33,709 nt of DNA from an uncultured Peptostreptococcus sp. (GTDB lineage Bacteria > Bacillota > Clostridia > Peptostreptococcales > Peptostreptococcaceae): contig CAAEUW010000033.1 in assembly GCA_900759325.1 (NCBI GenBank), positions 1 to 33,709 on the forward strand. The letters run 5' to 3'. The position numbers were made by a program, and so were the translations under genes. This document shows positions 15,615-24,509 of this stretch, piece after piece. The notes below the pieces were generated by a model that had not been told where the DNA came from, did not search any database, and was given only the letters and a program-made list of their open reading frames with translations. How positions within the stretch are numbered: the stretch's first letter is position 1; every line of letters begins with the position of its first letter.

Positions 15615-16294
15615 ATACAACCTCCAAGTATTAAAAATCCCACAGCTAGGACTAGTGTATCTAGGTAAGAAAATTTGAATTTCCTGTAATTTGTCTTCTT
15701 ACAGGGGTAGTCTATTCCTTTAGTAATTATAGAGCAAGTCAGAATGTCACTAATATCCAAGACTTTGTACATAAGGGGTACAATAAAAATCTCAAAGCTA
15801 CGTATAGGGTGAATAAGATTAAATCCAAGTCCCCTTGTTTTAGCACCTTCATGAATTTGTCCAAGCCTAGCATAAAACTCAGGCAGGAATCTAAAAAATA
15901 TGGCTATGCTTATACATAATTTATGGGCTAGCCCTATTTCCCTAAAAGTCGCCATAAGTATATTGGATGAATAACTAGAAAAAATTTTTGCCAATATAAA
16001 TAAGGGACTAAGCTTTATCATAATAAGTAACATAGCATAGATTGCTCCAGTCCAATACCCCATTTCTAATCCTATATTAATAAGTTTGGCTAACAAGAAT
16101 AGAATGAGTAAGCAGGCTAGACTCTTTAGGCTTTCTTTTTTAATTACAAGAACCTCCATAAGGATTGCTAGGATAAGCATGGCCAGGTAGAGGCTTTGAT
16201 TTGCTATCAGGGTAGATATGGAGAAAAGTACCATCAAGATAAAAATGGTAATGGGTTTAAAGTAGCTCCTATTATTTTTTGCTGAAATTTTCAT
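15590..16294 (-). CDS. ECF transporter transmembrane (T) component
   Basis: 234 residues from ATG 16294. The start overlaps the stop of the upstream S-component gene as TAATG, with only a weak RBS, so translation is probably coupled. Several hydrophobic segments (about 11-30, 33-52, 56-76, 85-103, and one at 212-229) flank the cytoplasmic coupling region. The first coupling helix has the EcfT pattern FRFLPEFYARLGQIHEGAKTRG split over 134-155, ending in TRG. At the expected second Ala-Arg-Gly position the sequence reads TKG (191-193). The protein should transmit ATPase motion to the S component. An open frame extends upstream of 16294 but lies within ecfS. Confidence 0.88.
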   Translation of the reverse strand: MKISAKNNRSYFKPITIFILMVLFSISTLIANQSLYLAMLILAILMEVLVIKKESLKSLACLLILFLLAKLINIGLEMGYWTGAIYAMLLIMIKLSPLFILAKIFSSYSSNILMATFREIGLAHKLCISIAIFFRFLPEFYARLGQIHEGAKTRGLGFNLIHPIRSFEIFIVPLMYKVLDISDILTCSIITKGIDYPCKKTNYRKFKFSYLDTLVLAVGFLILGGCIWIKYKKI

Positions 16295-16902
16295 TAGTCT
16301 AATATTGATCCATTCTTTATATTTTTGGCAAAGAACTTTTTGTATATATATTTTGCCAGTAATACACCCAAAATAGAAGCAATTATCTGTATACACATTA
16401 TTACTAAAAAGTTCCTAGGATTAAAGAAAAAGTCATGCATCCACTGGGCCTTTTCAAGTGTGAACATCTTAGAAAATTGATTTACTAGACCTTGAGTACC
16501 CAGGACAAGTATGAAAAGGAAACCATGCAGGGAGTATATTGCTTCAGCAATTACAAATGCAAGTCCTATGCGCTTATATTCATTATCGTCATCATAATTG
16601 TTTTTAGTTCCAGCAATTATTTCGCCAACAATACCAGATAGGAGCATGATAATAAGCATAGGCCAAAATCCCATTACAGAATATGCAAGACCTGATATCA
16701 AGTAGTATAGAAAGATGCAAGATTTCTTGTGAATCTTTTTGTACATTATAATAAATATGGGAGCTGTAAGTAGGCTGCCTATTGATGTGTGTATGAAGGG
16801 ACCATATATTCCCAAAACACTAGTAGCCATACCTGTTACAATACTAATTACAAAACCTATTACACCGAATAGAGTTATTTTTACGATATCTTTTAAATCC
16901 AT
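16294..16902 (-). CDS. ECF transporter substrate-binding (S) component, MptD/Trep_Strep family
   Basis: 202 residues, about six hydrophobic segments, strongly membrane-embedded. The start KDIVKITLFGVIGFVI, the GIYGPFIHTSIGSLL loop, and GFWPMLIIMLLSGIVGEII resemble the MptD (Trep_Strep) family of putative ECF substrate-binding proteins as I recall it; this is recognition without a search. AGGAGGT lies 5 nt before the ATG. It sits 20 nt after the two ABC transporter genes and overlaps ecfT by one base, so S-T-A make a dedicated ECF module. The substrate of the family is not firmly known; haem or metal-chelate uptake is suggested by context. Confidence 0.82.
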   Translation of the reverse strand: MDLKDIVKITLFGVIGFVISIVTGMATSVLGIYGPFIHTSIGSLLTAPIFIIMYKKIHKKSCIFLYYLISGLAYSVMGFWPMLIIMLLSGIVGEIIAGTKNNYDDDNEYKRIGLAFVIAEAIYSLHGFLFILVLGTQGLVNQFSKMFTLEKAQWMHDFFFNPRNFLVIMCIQIIASILGVLLAKYIYKKFFAKNIKNGSILD

Positions 16903-16922
16903 TTTTTACCTCCTATAAATTT

Positions 16923-18641
16923 TTACTGTTTCTGATTTTTCCATAGTTTGTAGAATAAGCCTTGATTTGCAATCAATTCATCTGAAGATCCTTCTTCTAC
17001 AATACGACCCTCATCAAGGACAATTATCTGGTCAGCATTTTCAACAGTCCTCAACCTATGGGCTATTATTATCACTGTTTTATTTTTTATAAGCTTAGAC
17101 AAAGCCTTCTGTATTTTGGTTTCATTGTCAGCATCGACACTGGAAGTAGATTCATCCAGGAATATGATCGGTGCATCCTTTAGGATAGCCCTGGCTATGG
17201 ATATTCTCTGCCTTTCACCGCCGGATAGTAGGGCCCCGTTTTCTCCGATTTTAGTCATATAGCCATCTGGTAGGTTCTGGATAAAATCATCTAGTTGGGC
17301 AATCTTGGCAGCCTCCATTACCTCCTGGTCTGTGGCATTTTTCTTTCCTATTCTGATATTTTCCATAATAGTGTTATTAAAGAGGATGACATCCTGGAAT
17401 ACAATTGAATAGTGTTTTAACAAGCTTTCGGGATCTATATCCCTGATGTCTACCCCACCTAGCTTGATCTGCCCGGAATTTACATCCCAAAATCTCAGCA
17501 TTAATTTTGTCAAAGTGGACTTTCCACAGCCTGATGGGCCTACAAGGGCCGTAGTTTGACCCTGTTTAGCAAGGAAACTAACATCCTTGATAACCATTGT
17601 ATCATCATAACCAAAAGTCACATTTTTCAACTCTATATCAAAGTTATTTATATCTACATCCTGGCCGGTCATTAATTCGGTATTGAAGATTTCTTTCATT
17701 CTTTCGCTAGGAATCTGAACCAGCATAAATTCTATAATAAAGGCCAGGCAGGCATCCATAGGTGAGTAAATAACCAGGCAGGCGATTAGTAGTCCTAGGT
17801 ATTGGGCCAGGCTAAGACCTCCACTAGTGTATTGTCCAATTCCAACTAAAATTGATGAAAGTACGCCCAACCTCAGCAAGGAGCTAATTGGTCCCAACAT
17901 AAGGGGGATAGATATCTCTGCCTTTAGGTGTTTTTCTTCTTCTTCATCTAATTGGATTTTAAATTCATCCAAGGTTTTTTCCTGTCTCTGGTAACCCTTG
18001 ATAGGGAGTATATTTTCCAGAATTTCCTGGATGGAGTCAGAAACCTTGAGTTTTTCATCGTGGTGGATTTTTTCCAATCTTATCATCTTGTTTCTAGCTG
18101 CAAATATCAGGGCTAGTCCAAGAGGGAAGGGCCACATAAGGGCAATAGCCATTTTGACGTTCATACTAGCTATCATTAGTCCTATCAGGCATACAGAGAT
18201 TATATTGCCATAGAATGGGGGTACTGAATGGGAATATACATGCTCCATACTTTCCATATCGCTCATTATAGTAGCGGTAAGGTCAGATAGGTCCCTCTTG
18301 TTGAAGAAGGATAGGGGGAGTTTTCTCATATGCTCTGATAGGGAAATCCTCTTTTTAGCTATTTCAGTGTATGTAGTAGTATATACGCTATCATACTGAA
18401 GTCTATTTGCAAGATATATGCATACAATTGTTAGGGGCACCAGGATGATATAGTAGATAGGTGTATACCTAGCCTGTGTATGGAATTTATATATATTTAG
18501 GCTCTCATCCAAAAATAGGAAGACTATCATCATTGGTAGCATGAATGATATATTTAGAAGTGCGCTATATATTACTCCCTTTGACATCTTTTTTGCACCC
18601 TCAGGAGAGAGTGAATATTTATTTTGTAGAAATTTATTCAT
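16923..18641 (-). CDS. ABC half-transporter (permease-ATPase fusion), second of a pair
   Basis: 572 residues: a type IV (exporter-fold) transmembrane domain with about six helices (20-310) followed by an ABC ATPase. Walker A is GPSGCGKS (368-375), the Q-loop lies in SIVFQDV (412-418), the signature is LSGGE (472-476), Walker B ends in FLDES (494-498), and the switch His is 528. All catalytic residues are present. It begins 1 nt after the stop of its partner, with GGAGGG upstream, so the two probably form a heterodimer. Paired half-transporters next to an MptD-family ECF module and an AraC regulator resemble siderophore importers of the YbtPQ/IrtAB kind, which use the exporter fold for uptake. 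Export cannot be excluded. Confidence 0.88.
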   Translation of the reverse strand: MNKFLQNKYSLSPEGAKKMSKGVIYSALLNISFMLPMMIVFLFLDESLNIYKFHTQARYTPIYYIILVPLTIVCIYLANRLQYDSVYTTTYTEIAKKRISLSEHMRKLPLSFFNKRDLSDLTATIMSDMESMEHVYSHSVPPFYGNIISVCLIGLMIASMNVKMAIALMWPFPLGLALIFAARNKMIRLEKIHHDEKLKVSDSIQEILENILPIKGYQRQEKTLDEFKIQLDEEEEKHLKAEISIPLMLGPISSLLRLGVLSSILVGIGQYTSGGLSLAQYLGLLIACLVIYSPMDACLAFIIEFMLVQIPSERMKEIFNTELMTGQDVDINNFDIELKNVTFGYDDTMVIKDVSFLAKQGQTTALVGPSGCGKSTLTKLMLRFWDVNSGQIKLGGVDIRDIDPESLLKHYSIVFQDVILFNNTIMENIRIGKKNATDQEVMEAAKIAQLDDFIQNLPDGYMTKIGENGALLSGGERQRISIARAILKDAPIIFLDESTSSVDADNETKIQKALSKLIKNKTVIIIAHRLRTVENADQIIVLDEGRIVEEGSSDELIANQGLFYKLWKNQKQ

Positions 18642-18642
18642 T

Positions 18643-20412
18643 TTATACCCTCCATTCTATACTCTTTGAATAATTCTTGTAGAGGTCTTTATAATATGCG
18701 CAGTTATCAATCAGGTAGTCATGTTTACCCTTGTCGAGTATCTGACCCTTCTTCATAACAATTATCTCGTCTACGTTTTTTATTGAATTTAGCCTGTGGG
18801 CTATCATAATAGTCGTCCTATTGGCCTTTAGTTTTTCTAGACTCTTTAGGATTTTATTTTCATTTTCCGGATCGGCAAAGGCAGTAGCTTCATCCAATAG
18901 GAGGATTGGAGCATCCTTTAAAAATGCCCTGGCTATAGAGATTCTTTGTGCTTCACCACCGGAAATATAGGTTCCCTTTTGACCAATAATAGTATCAAGT
19001 CCATTATCCATCCTGGCCAAGATATTTTGACAACTACTGGCTTCTATTGCACTGGTGATCTCAGCATCACTATAGTCACGTCCCATGCAGATATTTTCCC
19101 TTAGGGTCATTTTAAGGAGCTTATTTTCCTGGAATACTATAGCCAATTTGGACATAAGTTCACTTTCTTTTATGCTTTTTATATTGACTCCATTTAGCCT
19201 TATTTGACCTTTATCTATGTCATAAAAACGGCCTATAAGGTTTAGAAGGGTTGACTTGCCAGAACCACTTTCGCCTACCAGGGCATAGGTCTTATTCTTT
19301 TCGAAGTGTATACTTATATTAGAAAGGGCAGGAGTGTCCTTGCCAGGATATGTATAAGTCACTTGGTCGAATACTATACCACTTTCATCCTTTTTATCAT
19401 AGTCGAACTCTTTTATAGGGTCTAGGTCGAATATAGTGTCTAGCTTCTGCATTGTTACTGCGAACTGGTTCCTGGATTCTGATAGGATTGCCAGTCTCAT
19501 CAGGCTGGAATGCAGGTTCATGGAAATTATTATATAGAGGATAGAATCTGTCAATAATTTAAGTGGTTGATCTGCTCCGTTAATCAATATAATTGTTATT
19601 GGTCCTATTAGAATTGTTGGTAGGTATAGGGCCAGTGTGTAGAGAGTCATTGGCAATTTACAGTAGTTGACGAAAAATTTGGCCTTTTCATCATAATCCA
19701 TGATAACCGAATAAAATTTTTGGAAACTTTCGATAGTTTGGTTGAAAACCTTGACTACAGGCATACCCCTGATAAATTCTACACCGCTGATACCCAGGTT
19801 TTCTGATGTGGTCATATATTCTTCCATAAGTTTTTTAGTCTTAGGTCCCATCATCATAGACATACTTGCCATGGCGAAGGCAATACCCAGTAGGCAGATA
19901 ATTCCAAGTTTAATATCCACTACAAGGATTAATACAATCATGAGTATAGGTACGACCACAGCCGAAGCCATATCAGGCATAATATGGGCTATAAAGCTAT
20001 GGGTCTTTGAGGCGTTATCATCTATCTTCCTCCTGATCCTACCTGAATCTTCGTTTTCAAAATAACCTATAGGTAATTTCATCAGGTGGGAAACTGCCCT
20101 CTTCCTGATATTTTTTTCTACCCTAAAGGCTAGAAGATGTGAAAAAGCCTGACTTAAGAGTCCGGTTAGTATACCTATAACCTGGCTGATAAAGATCCAT
20201 AGGGCATATGTCTTAATTAGCCGAATATTTACCTGGTCGCTCGTAATTAATTCCATGGCTATTTTCCATACAAAGTAGTAGGGGATTACAGCCACTATAC
20301 CAGAAAATGACGATATCAAGATGGATAGAGGGTAGCAGTATTTTTTATCTCCACCATATTGGTTGACTATCCCTGAAATACTAATCTTAGATTTTTTTTT
20401 CTTGGATTTCAT
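18643..20412 (-). CDS. ABC half-transporter (permease-ATPase fusion), first of a pair
   Basis: 589 residues: a Lys-rich N-terminus, a six-helix exporter-fold membrane domain (about 25-320) and an ABC ATPase. Walker A is GESGSGKS (380-387), Q-loop in AIVFQEN (424-430), signature ISGGE (483-487), Walker B LLLDEA (504-509) and switch His539. The segment after Walker B reads TAFADPENE rather than the usual T/S-S-x-L-D D-loop; I recall that form from IrtAB/YbtPQ-like transporters, which supports a siderophore-import-like subfamily. AAAGGAGG (20418-20425) stands 5 nt before the ATG. This is the first gene of the leftward operon, facing the AraC gene. Confidence 0.88.
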   Translation of the reverse strand: MKSKKKKSKISISGIVNQYGGDKKYCYPLSILISSFSGIVAVIPYYFVWKIAMELITSDQVNIRLIKTYALWIFISQVIGILTGLLSQAFSHLLAFRVEKNIRKRAVSHLMKLPIGYFENEDSGRIRRKIDDNASKTHSFIAHIMPDMASAVVVPILMIVLILVVDIKLGIICLLGIAFAMASMSMMMGPKTKKLMEEYMTTSENLGISGVEFIRGMPVVKVFNQTIESFQKFYSVIMDYDEKAKFFVNYCKLPMTLYTLALYLPTILIGPITIILINGADQPLKLLTDSILYIIISMNLHSSLMRLAILSESRNQFAVTMQKLDTIFDLDPIKEFDYDKKDESGIVFDQVTYTYPGKDTPALSNISIHFEKNKTYALVGESGSGKSTLLNLIGRFYDIDKGQIRLNGVNIKSIKESELMSKLAIVFQENKLLKMTLRENICMGRDYSDAEITSAIEASSCQNILARMDNGLDTIIGQKGTYISGGEAQRISIARAFLKDAPILLLDEATAFADPENENKILKSLEKLKANRTTIMIAHRLNSIKNVDEIIVMKKGQILDKGKHDYLIDNCAYYKDLYKNYSKSIEWRV

Positions 20413-20558
20413 TGTTAGCCTCCTTTATATAATATATAATAGTAATTATTACAAGCTAATATTAACTTATATTGATAACGATTTCAATATTTACAGGGAA
20501 ATAAAGACTAAACAAAATAAATGGCTAATCGAGATAAAAATATGAGGGGGATGGGAAT
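20413..20558. promoter_or_regulatory. Divergent promoter region with 18-bp palindrome
   Basis: This 146-bp spacer must hold the promoters of the leftward transport operon and of the rightward AraC gene. ATTGATAACGATTTCAAT (20471-20488) is a palindrome with 14 of 18 symmetric positions and a central CG. It fits the catabolite-repression cre consensus with one mismatch and also the left half of a Fur/PerR-type TGATAAT box. AT-rich TATTATAT sequences on the minus strand (about 20430-20445) are -10 candidates for the operon, but no clear -35 can be chosen. GAGGGGG (20544-20550) is the RBS of the AraC gene. Confidence 0.6.
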
Positions 20559-21515
20559 ATGGCATATGAATTTGAAAATTTTTTAGTAGAAATGGGTTTT
20601 GAAAAGTTGCACAAGTCAAGCAGGTATTCTGACCTGGGAGTTACTTATAGGATTAAGTCAGATGAGATGGATGGATACTATTGGTTCTATGATACCGATT
20701 TATTTTCCGTTAATATTCATGATTTTTTGGTAAAGAAAGACCTGGTGGTATGCCATAAGATGTCTTCAGATTCAGAAGTTGAGGCAACGTCATCATTTGT
20801 AAAGGCTGCCCATGGGGAGTGTCTGACACCCTATATGTCAGTAAATGACAGCATGGTATTTGTAAGTTTTCGTGAAAATTATACCTTTAGGTTTATATTG
20901 CATGGTGGATTCCCTTATTTTTCTGTAGGAGTGGAGTTCAAGAAAAAGTTCATAAATGACTATGTGACAGAAAATTTTAATATTAGTCCAAACAAGCTAC
21001 GCAAGGCCCTACAAAACTCGAATAACAGCCCTATCGCCAGGGATATAGGTAAACTAGTTGATGAGATATTGGAATACAGGTCTACCAGTCCAGGCAGCGA
21101 GATGTTTTATGAGATAAAGGTCAAGGAGTGGCTAAGGCTGACACTAAATTATTATTTTGAAGAGGATAAAAAGATAAAACTAAACCAGGTAGATGATGAT
21201 GCCTTGAAAAATGTTGCCTCCTATATTAGTGACCACTATGCCAGCCAGATATCTCAAGACCTCTTATGTGAGATAGCTTTAATGGGCAAGACCAAGTTAA
21301 AGGAGAGCTTTAAGTCGAAGTACAATATGACTATTACGGAGTATATACAAAGAAAGAGAATAAATGTGGCAGAGCATATGCTATTAAATACAGGTTTGAG
21401 TATTAGTGAAGTTTCCAGATCTGTTGGCTACAAGTCCCAGAGTAGGTTTACCCAGCTGTATAAAAAATATACGGGTACATATCCTAGACAAATTAAAAAG
21501 TGCAGGAAGGTATGA
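20559..21515 (+). CDS. AraC-family transcriptional regulator
   Basis: 318 residues. The C-terminal 100 residues contain the two helix-turn-helix motifs of AraC/XylS proteins: DLLCEIALMGKTKLKESFK, then LSISEVSRSVGYKSQSRFTQ, ending with the family-typical KKYTGTYPRQIKK. The N-terminal 210 residues do not match a familiar sugar-binding cupin by eye; they resemble the sensor part of AraC regulators of siderophore and ABC-transport genes (PchR-like), which is inference. The ATG lies 8 nt after GAGGGGG. Divergence from the transport operon makes it the likely regulator of that operon, probably an activator responding to the transported compound or to metal starvation. Confidence 0.88.
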   Translation: MAYEFENFLVEMGFEKLHKSSRYSDLGVTYRIKSDEMDGYYWFYDTDLFSVNIHDFLVKKDLVVCHKMSSDSEVEATSSFVKAAHGECLTPYMSVNDSMVFVSFRENYTFRFILHGGFPYFSVGVEFKKKFINDYVTENFNISPNKLRKALQNSNNSPIARDIGKLVDEILEYRSTSPGSEMFYEIKVKEWLRLTLNYYFEEDKKIKLNQVDDDALKNVASYISDHYASQISQDLLCEIALMGKTKLKESFKSKYNMTITEYIQRKRINVAEHMLLNTGLSISEVSRSVGYKSQSRFTQLYKKYTGTYPRQIKKCRKV

Positions 21516-21575
21516 TATAGGCTACAAGCTAGATACAATATTCAAGGAAGACTTTTTTGGAATGTAAAAATGGTG

Positions 21576-21613
21576 TATAATTATAATATTATAGATAATT
21601 AAAAAAGGAAGGA
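21576..21613 (+). promoter_or_regulatory. Possible uvrC promoter and RBS
   Basis: Two overlapping -10 candidates, TATAAT at 21576-21581 and 21582-21587, lie in the AraC-uvrC spacer, without a good -35 at standard distance. AAGGAGGG follows about 8 nt before the ATG at 21624. No terminator is obvious after the AraC gene. Confidence 0.4.
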
Positions 21614-21623
21614 GGGTAAATAT

Positions 21624-23441
21624 ATGTTTGACATACAGGAGCACTTGAAAACACTGCCTGCTAGCCCAGGTGTTTATATAATGAAGGACAAGTTCGGAAA
21701 TGTAATATATGTAGGTAAGGCTGTGTCCTTAAAAAATAGGGTAAGACAGTATTTCCAGTCTTCAAAGAATCACTCTGACAAGGTCAGGTCCATGGTTAAA
21801 AACATTTTCAGTTTTGAGTATATAATGACAGATTCTGAGCTTGAGGCCTTGATATTAGAGTGTAATTTAATAAAAAAATACAAACCAAAATATAATATCC
21901 TCCTTCGTGATGATAAGACCTATCCATATATAAAGGTAACGGTTAATGAGGACTATCCAAGAGTCCTAAAGGTAAGGAGGATCCTAAAGGATAAGGCCAA
22001 GTACTTTGGTCCATATTCAAATGTATCTGCTGTCAATGACACAATTGATATAATAAGGAATATTTATCCAATTAGGACCTGCAACATAGATATGGACAAG
22101 GCAATCAAGTCTGGTATGAGACCCTGTCTAAACTATCATATCAAAAAATGTATAGGGCCTTGTACAGGTATGGTTTCAAAAAAAGAATATATGGATATGA
22201 TAGATGAAATACTCCTATTTTTGTCGGGAAAGGAAGACAAGTTAGTAGGAGTTTTAGAAGAAAAGATGAAGGCGGCTTCCATGGCCCTAGACTTTGAAGA
22301 GGCGGCTTCATACAGGGATAAGATAAGTAGCCTTAAGGATGTAATGGAAAAACAGAAAATCTCCAATGTACAAAATGATTCTGACCAGGATGTTATAGCC
22401 ATGGCTAATTTTGACCAGGAGGCCTGTGTTCAGGTATTCTTTATAAGGAATGGTAAGGTATCTGGAAGGGAAAATTTCATGCTTGAAGGGGTCAAGGATA
22501 GTGACAGGTCAACAATATTAGGGTCCTTTATCAAGCAGTTCTATATGTCCCAGGAATACATACCAAGAGAGCTTATAGTTGAAGAGGAGTTTTTGGATAT
22601 GGAGATAATGGAAGAAATCCTGTCCTCTAAAAGGGGAACCGCCGTAAGTATAAGGGTACCTAAAAGGGGAGACAAGAGGGCTCTAGTCCTAATGGTTAGA
22701 AAGAATGCTGATGAATATCTATTGAAGTTTGACGACCTAAAAAAGAAAAAGTATGAAAAGAGTATAGGATCGCTTGAAGAATTAGGTAAGCTATTAGACC
22801 TGGACGCTAAAAATCTAAACAGAATAGAAGCCTATGATATATCGAATATCCAAGGTGTAGATTCAATAGGAACGATGGTAGTATATACAAAGGGTATAAA
22901 GGATAAAAAGGAATATAGACGATTTAAGATAAAGACGGTAGAGGGACCAGATGACTATGCTTCTATGGCAGAGGTTTTGGATAGACGACTAAAGCACGGC
23001 AACCTACCAGATCTCATCCTCCTAGATGGGGGCAAGGGCCAAGTATCTGCGGTCAAGAAGGTCCTAGAAGAAAATGGTGAAGACATACCTCTGTGGGGCA
23101 TGTATAAGGATGACAGGCATAGGACAAAGGGTCTTTTAAATGGAGAAAAGACTATTGAGTTGGATAGAACAACTAGCCTTTACAGGTTTGTGGCGGGTAT
23201 CCAGGAGGAGGTCCACAACTATTCTATATCCTATCATAGGAGTTTGAGGGACAAGAAGATGACCAAGTCTATCCTAGATGATATACCAGGAATAGGTCCA
23301 AAGAGAAAGAAGGCTTTGATGGATAGGTTTAAGGATGTCGACAAGCTAAAGAAGGCAAGCAAGGAGGACTTAGTAGCTATAGATGGTATAACCGATAGGC
23401 TGGCAGATGAAGTATTAAGACATATAAATAGGGCGAGGTAG
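21624..23441 (+). CDS. uvrC: Excinuclease ABC subunit C
   Basis: 605 residues, full length. UvrC makes both incisions around a DNA lesion in the UvrABC nucleotide-excision repair complex. The N-terminal GIY-YIG nuclease domain shows SPGVYIMKD and VIYVGKA (about 13-35). Four Cys-rich residues near 160-180 (CNID...CLNYHIKKCIGPC) match the usual UvrC iron-sulfur/zinc segment. A UVR UvrB-binding motif lies at about 201-236 (DFEEAASYRDKI). The RNase H-like 5' nuclease domain follows (about 385-540, YDISNIQG visible), then two C-terminal helix-hairpin-helix motifs (IPGIGPKRKKAL and IDGITDRLADEV). In Clostridia uvrC often precedes hprK and murB, as here. Confidence 0.96.
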   Translation: MFDIQEHLKTLPASPGVYIMKDKFGNVIYVGKAVSLKNRVRQYFQSSKNHSDKVRSMVKNIFSFEYIMTDSELEALILECNLIKKYKPKYNILLRDDKTYPYIKVTVNEDYPRVLKVRRILKDKAKYFGPYSNVSAVNDTIDIIRNIYPIRTCNIDMDKAIKSGMRPCLNYHIKKCIGPCTGMVSKKEYMDMIDEILLFLSGKEDKLVGVLEEKMKAASMALDFEEAASYRDKISSLKDVMEKQKISNVQNDSDQDVIAMANFDQEACVQVFFIRNGKVSGRENFMLEGVKDSDRSTILGSFIKQFYMSQEYIPRELIVEEEFLDMEIMEEILSSKRGTAVSIRVPKRGDKRALVLMVRKNADEYLLKFDDLKKKKYEKSIGSLEELGKLLDLDAKNLNRIEAYDISNIQGVDSIGTMVVYTKGIKDKKEYRRFKIKTVEGPDDYASMAEVLDRRLKHGNLPDLILLDGGKGQVSAVKKVLEENGEDIPLWGMYKDDRHRTKGLLNGEKTIELDRTTSLYRFVAGIQEEVHNYSISYHRSLRDKKMTKSILDDIPGIGPKRKKALMDRFKDVDKLKKASKEDLVAIDGITDRLADEVLRHINRAR

Positions 23442-23489
23442 GTCATATAAATAATAAATTGGTAATTGTAAATAATGAAAGGTAATAGA

Positions 23490-24422
23490 ATGTCAAAGAT
23501 TACAGTAAGAAATTTAATTGACGATTTAAAATTGAAGGAGATAATATCTCCTGATAATAAGGCGGAGGAAACATATATAACTGAAAAAGAATTAAATAGG
23601 CCAGGAATTCAGCTAGCTGGATATTTTGACTATTTTACACCTGAGAGAATTCAGATTATAGGCAAGACTGAGTATACCTTCTTTGGTAATTTTACCAACA
23701 AGCATAGGTTAAAGACCCTAGATGAGTACTTTTCTCATGACATACCCCTAGTCATAGTGACAAGGGGACTTGAGCTAAAGGAGGAGTTCTATGACTACGC
23801 AGAAAAGCACAATGTCATAGTTTGTTCAACTGACCAGGCTACAACTAGGTTTATTAATAGGCTGTCATGGTACCTAGAAGACAAGATGGCTCCAAATGAG
23901 ACAGTACATGGTGTACTAGTAGATATTAATGGGGTAGGTGTCCTAATAAGGGGTGAAAGCGGTATTGGTAAGTCGGAAACAGCCCTTGAGCTAATCCAAA
24001 ATGGAAACAGGCTGATAGCAGATGATGCTGTCGAAATAAAGAGGGTTGATGATGGTTTAGTAGTGGGTCAAGCACCAGAAATATTGAGAAACTATTTAGA
24101 AATTAGGGGTATAGGAATAGTAGATATACAGAGCCTTTATGGAGCAAGGGCAATGAATACTTCAAAAAAGATAGACCTTGTAGTCTACTTGGAAAACTGG
24201 AAGCCTGGCAAGTACTATGATAGGTTAGGCTTGGACAGGGACTACGAGTATATGCTGGGTGAAAAAGTAGAAAAGTTAGTAGTACCAGTAAGGCCAGGTA
24301 GAAATACAGCTCTTATACTAGAGGTAGCTGCTATGAACTATAGGCAAAGACAGTTAGGAAATGATGCAGCAGTTGAGTTTTCAAACAAGTTAACAGTCGC
24401 AATTAAAAATAATGAAAAATAA
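23490..24422 (+). CDS. hprK: HPr kinase/phosphorylase
   Basis: 310 residues from ATG 23490, matching the usual HprK length; GAAAGG ends 7 nt upstream. An in-frame ATG at 23475 has no RBS. HprK phosphorylates Ser46 of HPr, giving the corepressor of CcpA for carbon catabolite control, and reverses the reaction. His140, the P-loop GESGIGKS (155-162), the acidic ADDAVEI segment (177-183) and the HprK signature EIRGIGIVDI (204-213) are all present. Its presence implies CcpA-type regulation in this organism, relevant to the cre-like palindrome at 20471. Confidence 0.96.
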   Translation: MSKITVRNLIDDLKLKEIISPDNKAEETYITEKELNRPGIQLAGYFDYFTPERIQIIGKTEYTFFGNFTNKHRLKTLDEYFSHDIPLVIVTRGLELKEEFYDYAEKHNVIVCSTDQATTRFINRLSWYLEDKMAPNETVHGVLVDINGVGVLIRGESGIGKSETALELIQNGNRLIADDAVEIKRVDDGLVVGQAPEILRNYLEIRGIGIVDIQSLYGARAMNTSKKIDLVVYLENWKPGKYYDRLGLDRDYEYMLGEKVEKLVVPVRPGRNTALILEVAAMNYRQRQLGNDAAVEFSNKLTVAIKNNEK

Positions 24423-24509
24423 TTTATTTTCAAAAACTATTGTTATTTTTTTCTGTATTGGTTATCATATAAGATGGTAGATTATTAGATATTTTAAAAG
24501 GAGGATATG

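Noticed and set aside
14058..20412. Calling the leftward island a cobalt, nickel or biotin transporter
   Set aside because: The S component does not look like CbiM, NikM or BioY, and no CbiN-like small protein or metal-chelatase gene is present; the MptD/Trep_Strep resemblance fits better.
20363..20545. A 60-codon rightward open frame in the divergent promoter region
   Set aside because: It starts inside the ABC transporter gene, has no RBS, and covers the palindrome and promoters. Composition is low-complexity Ile/Lys/Asn.
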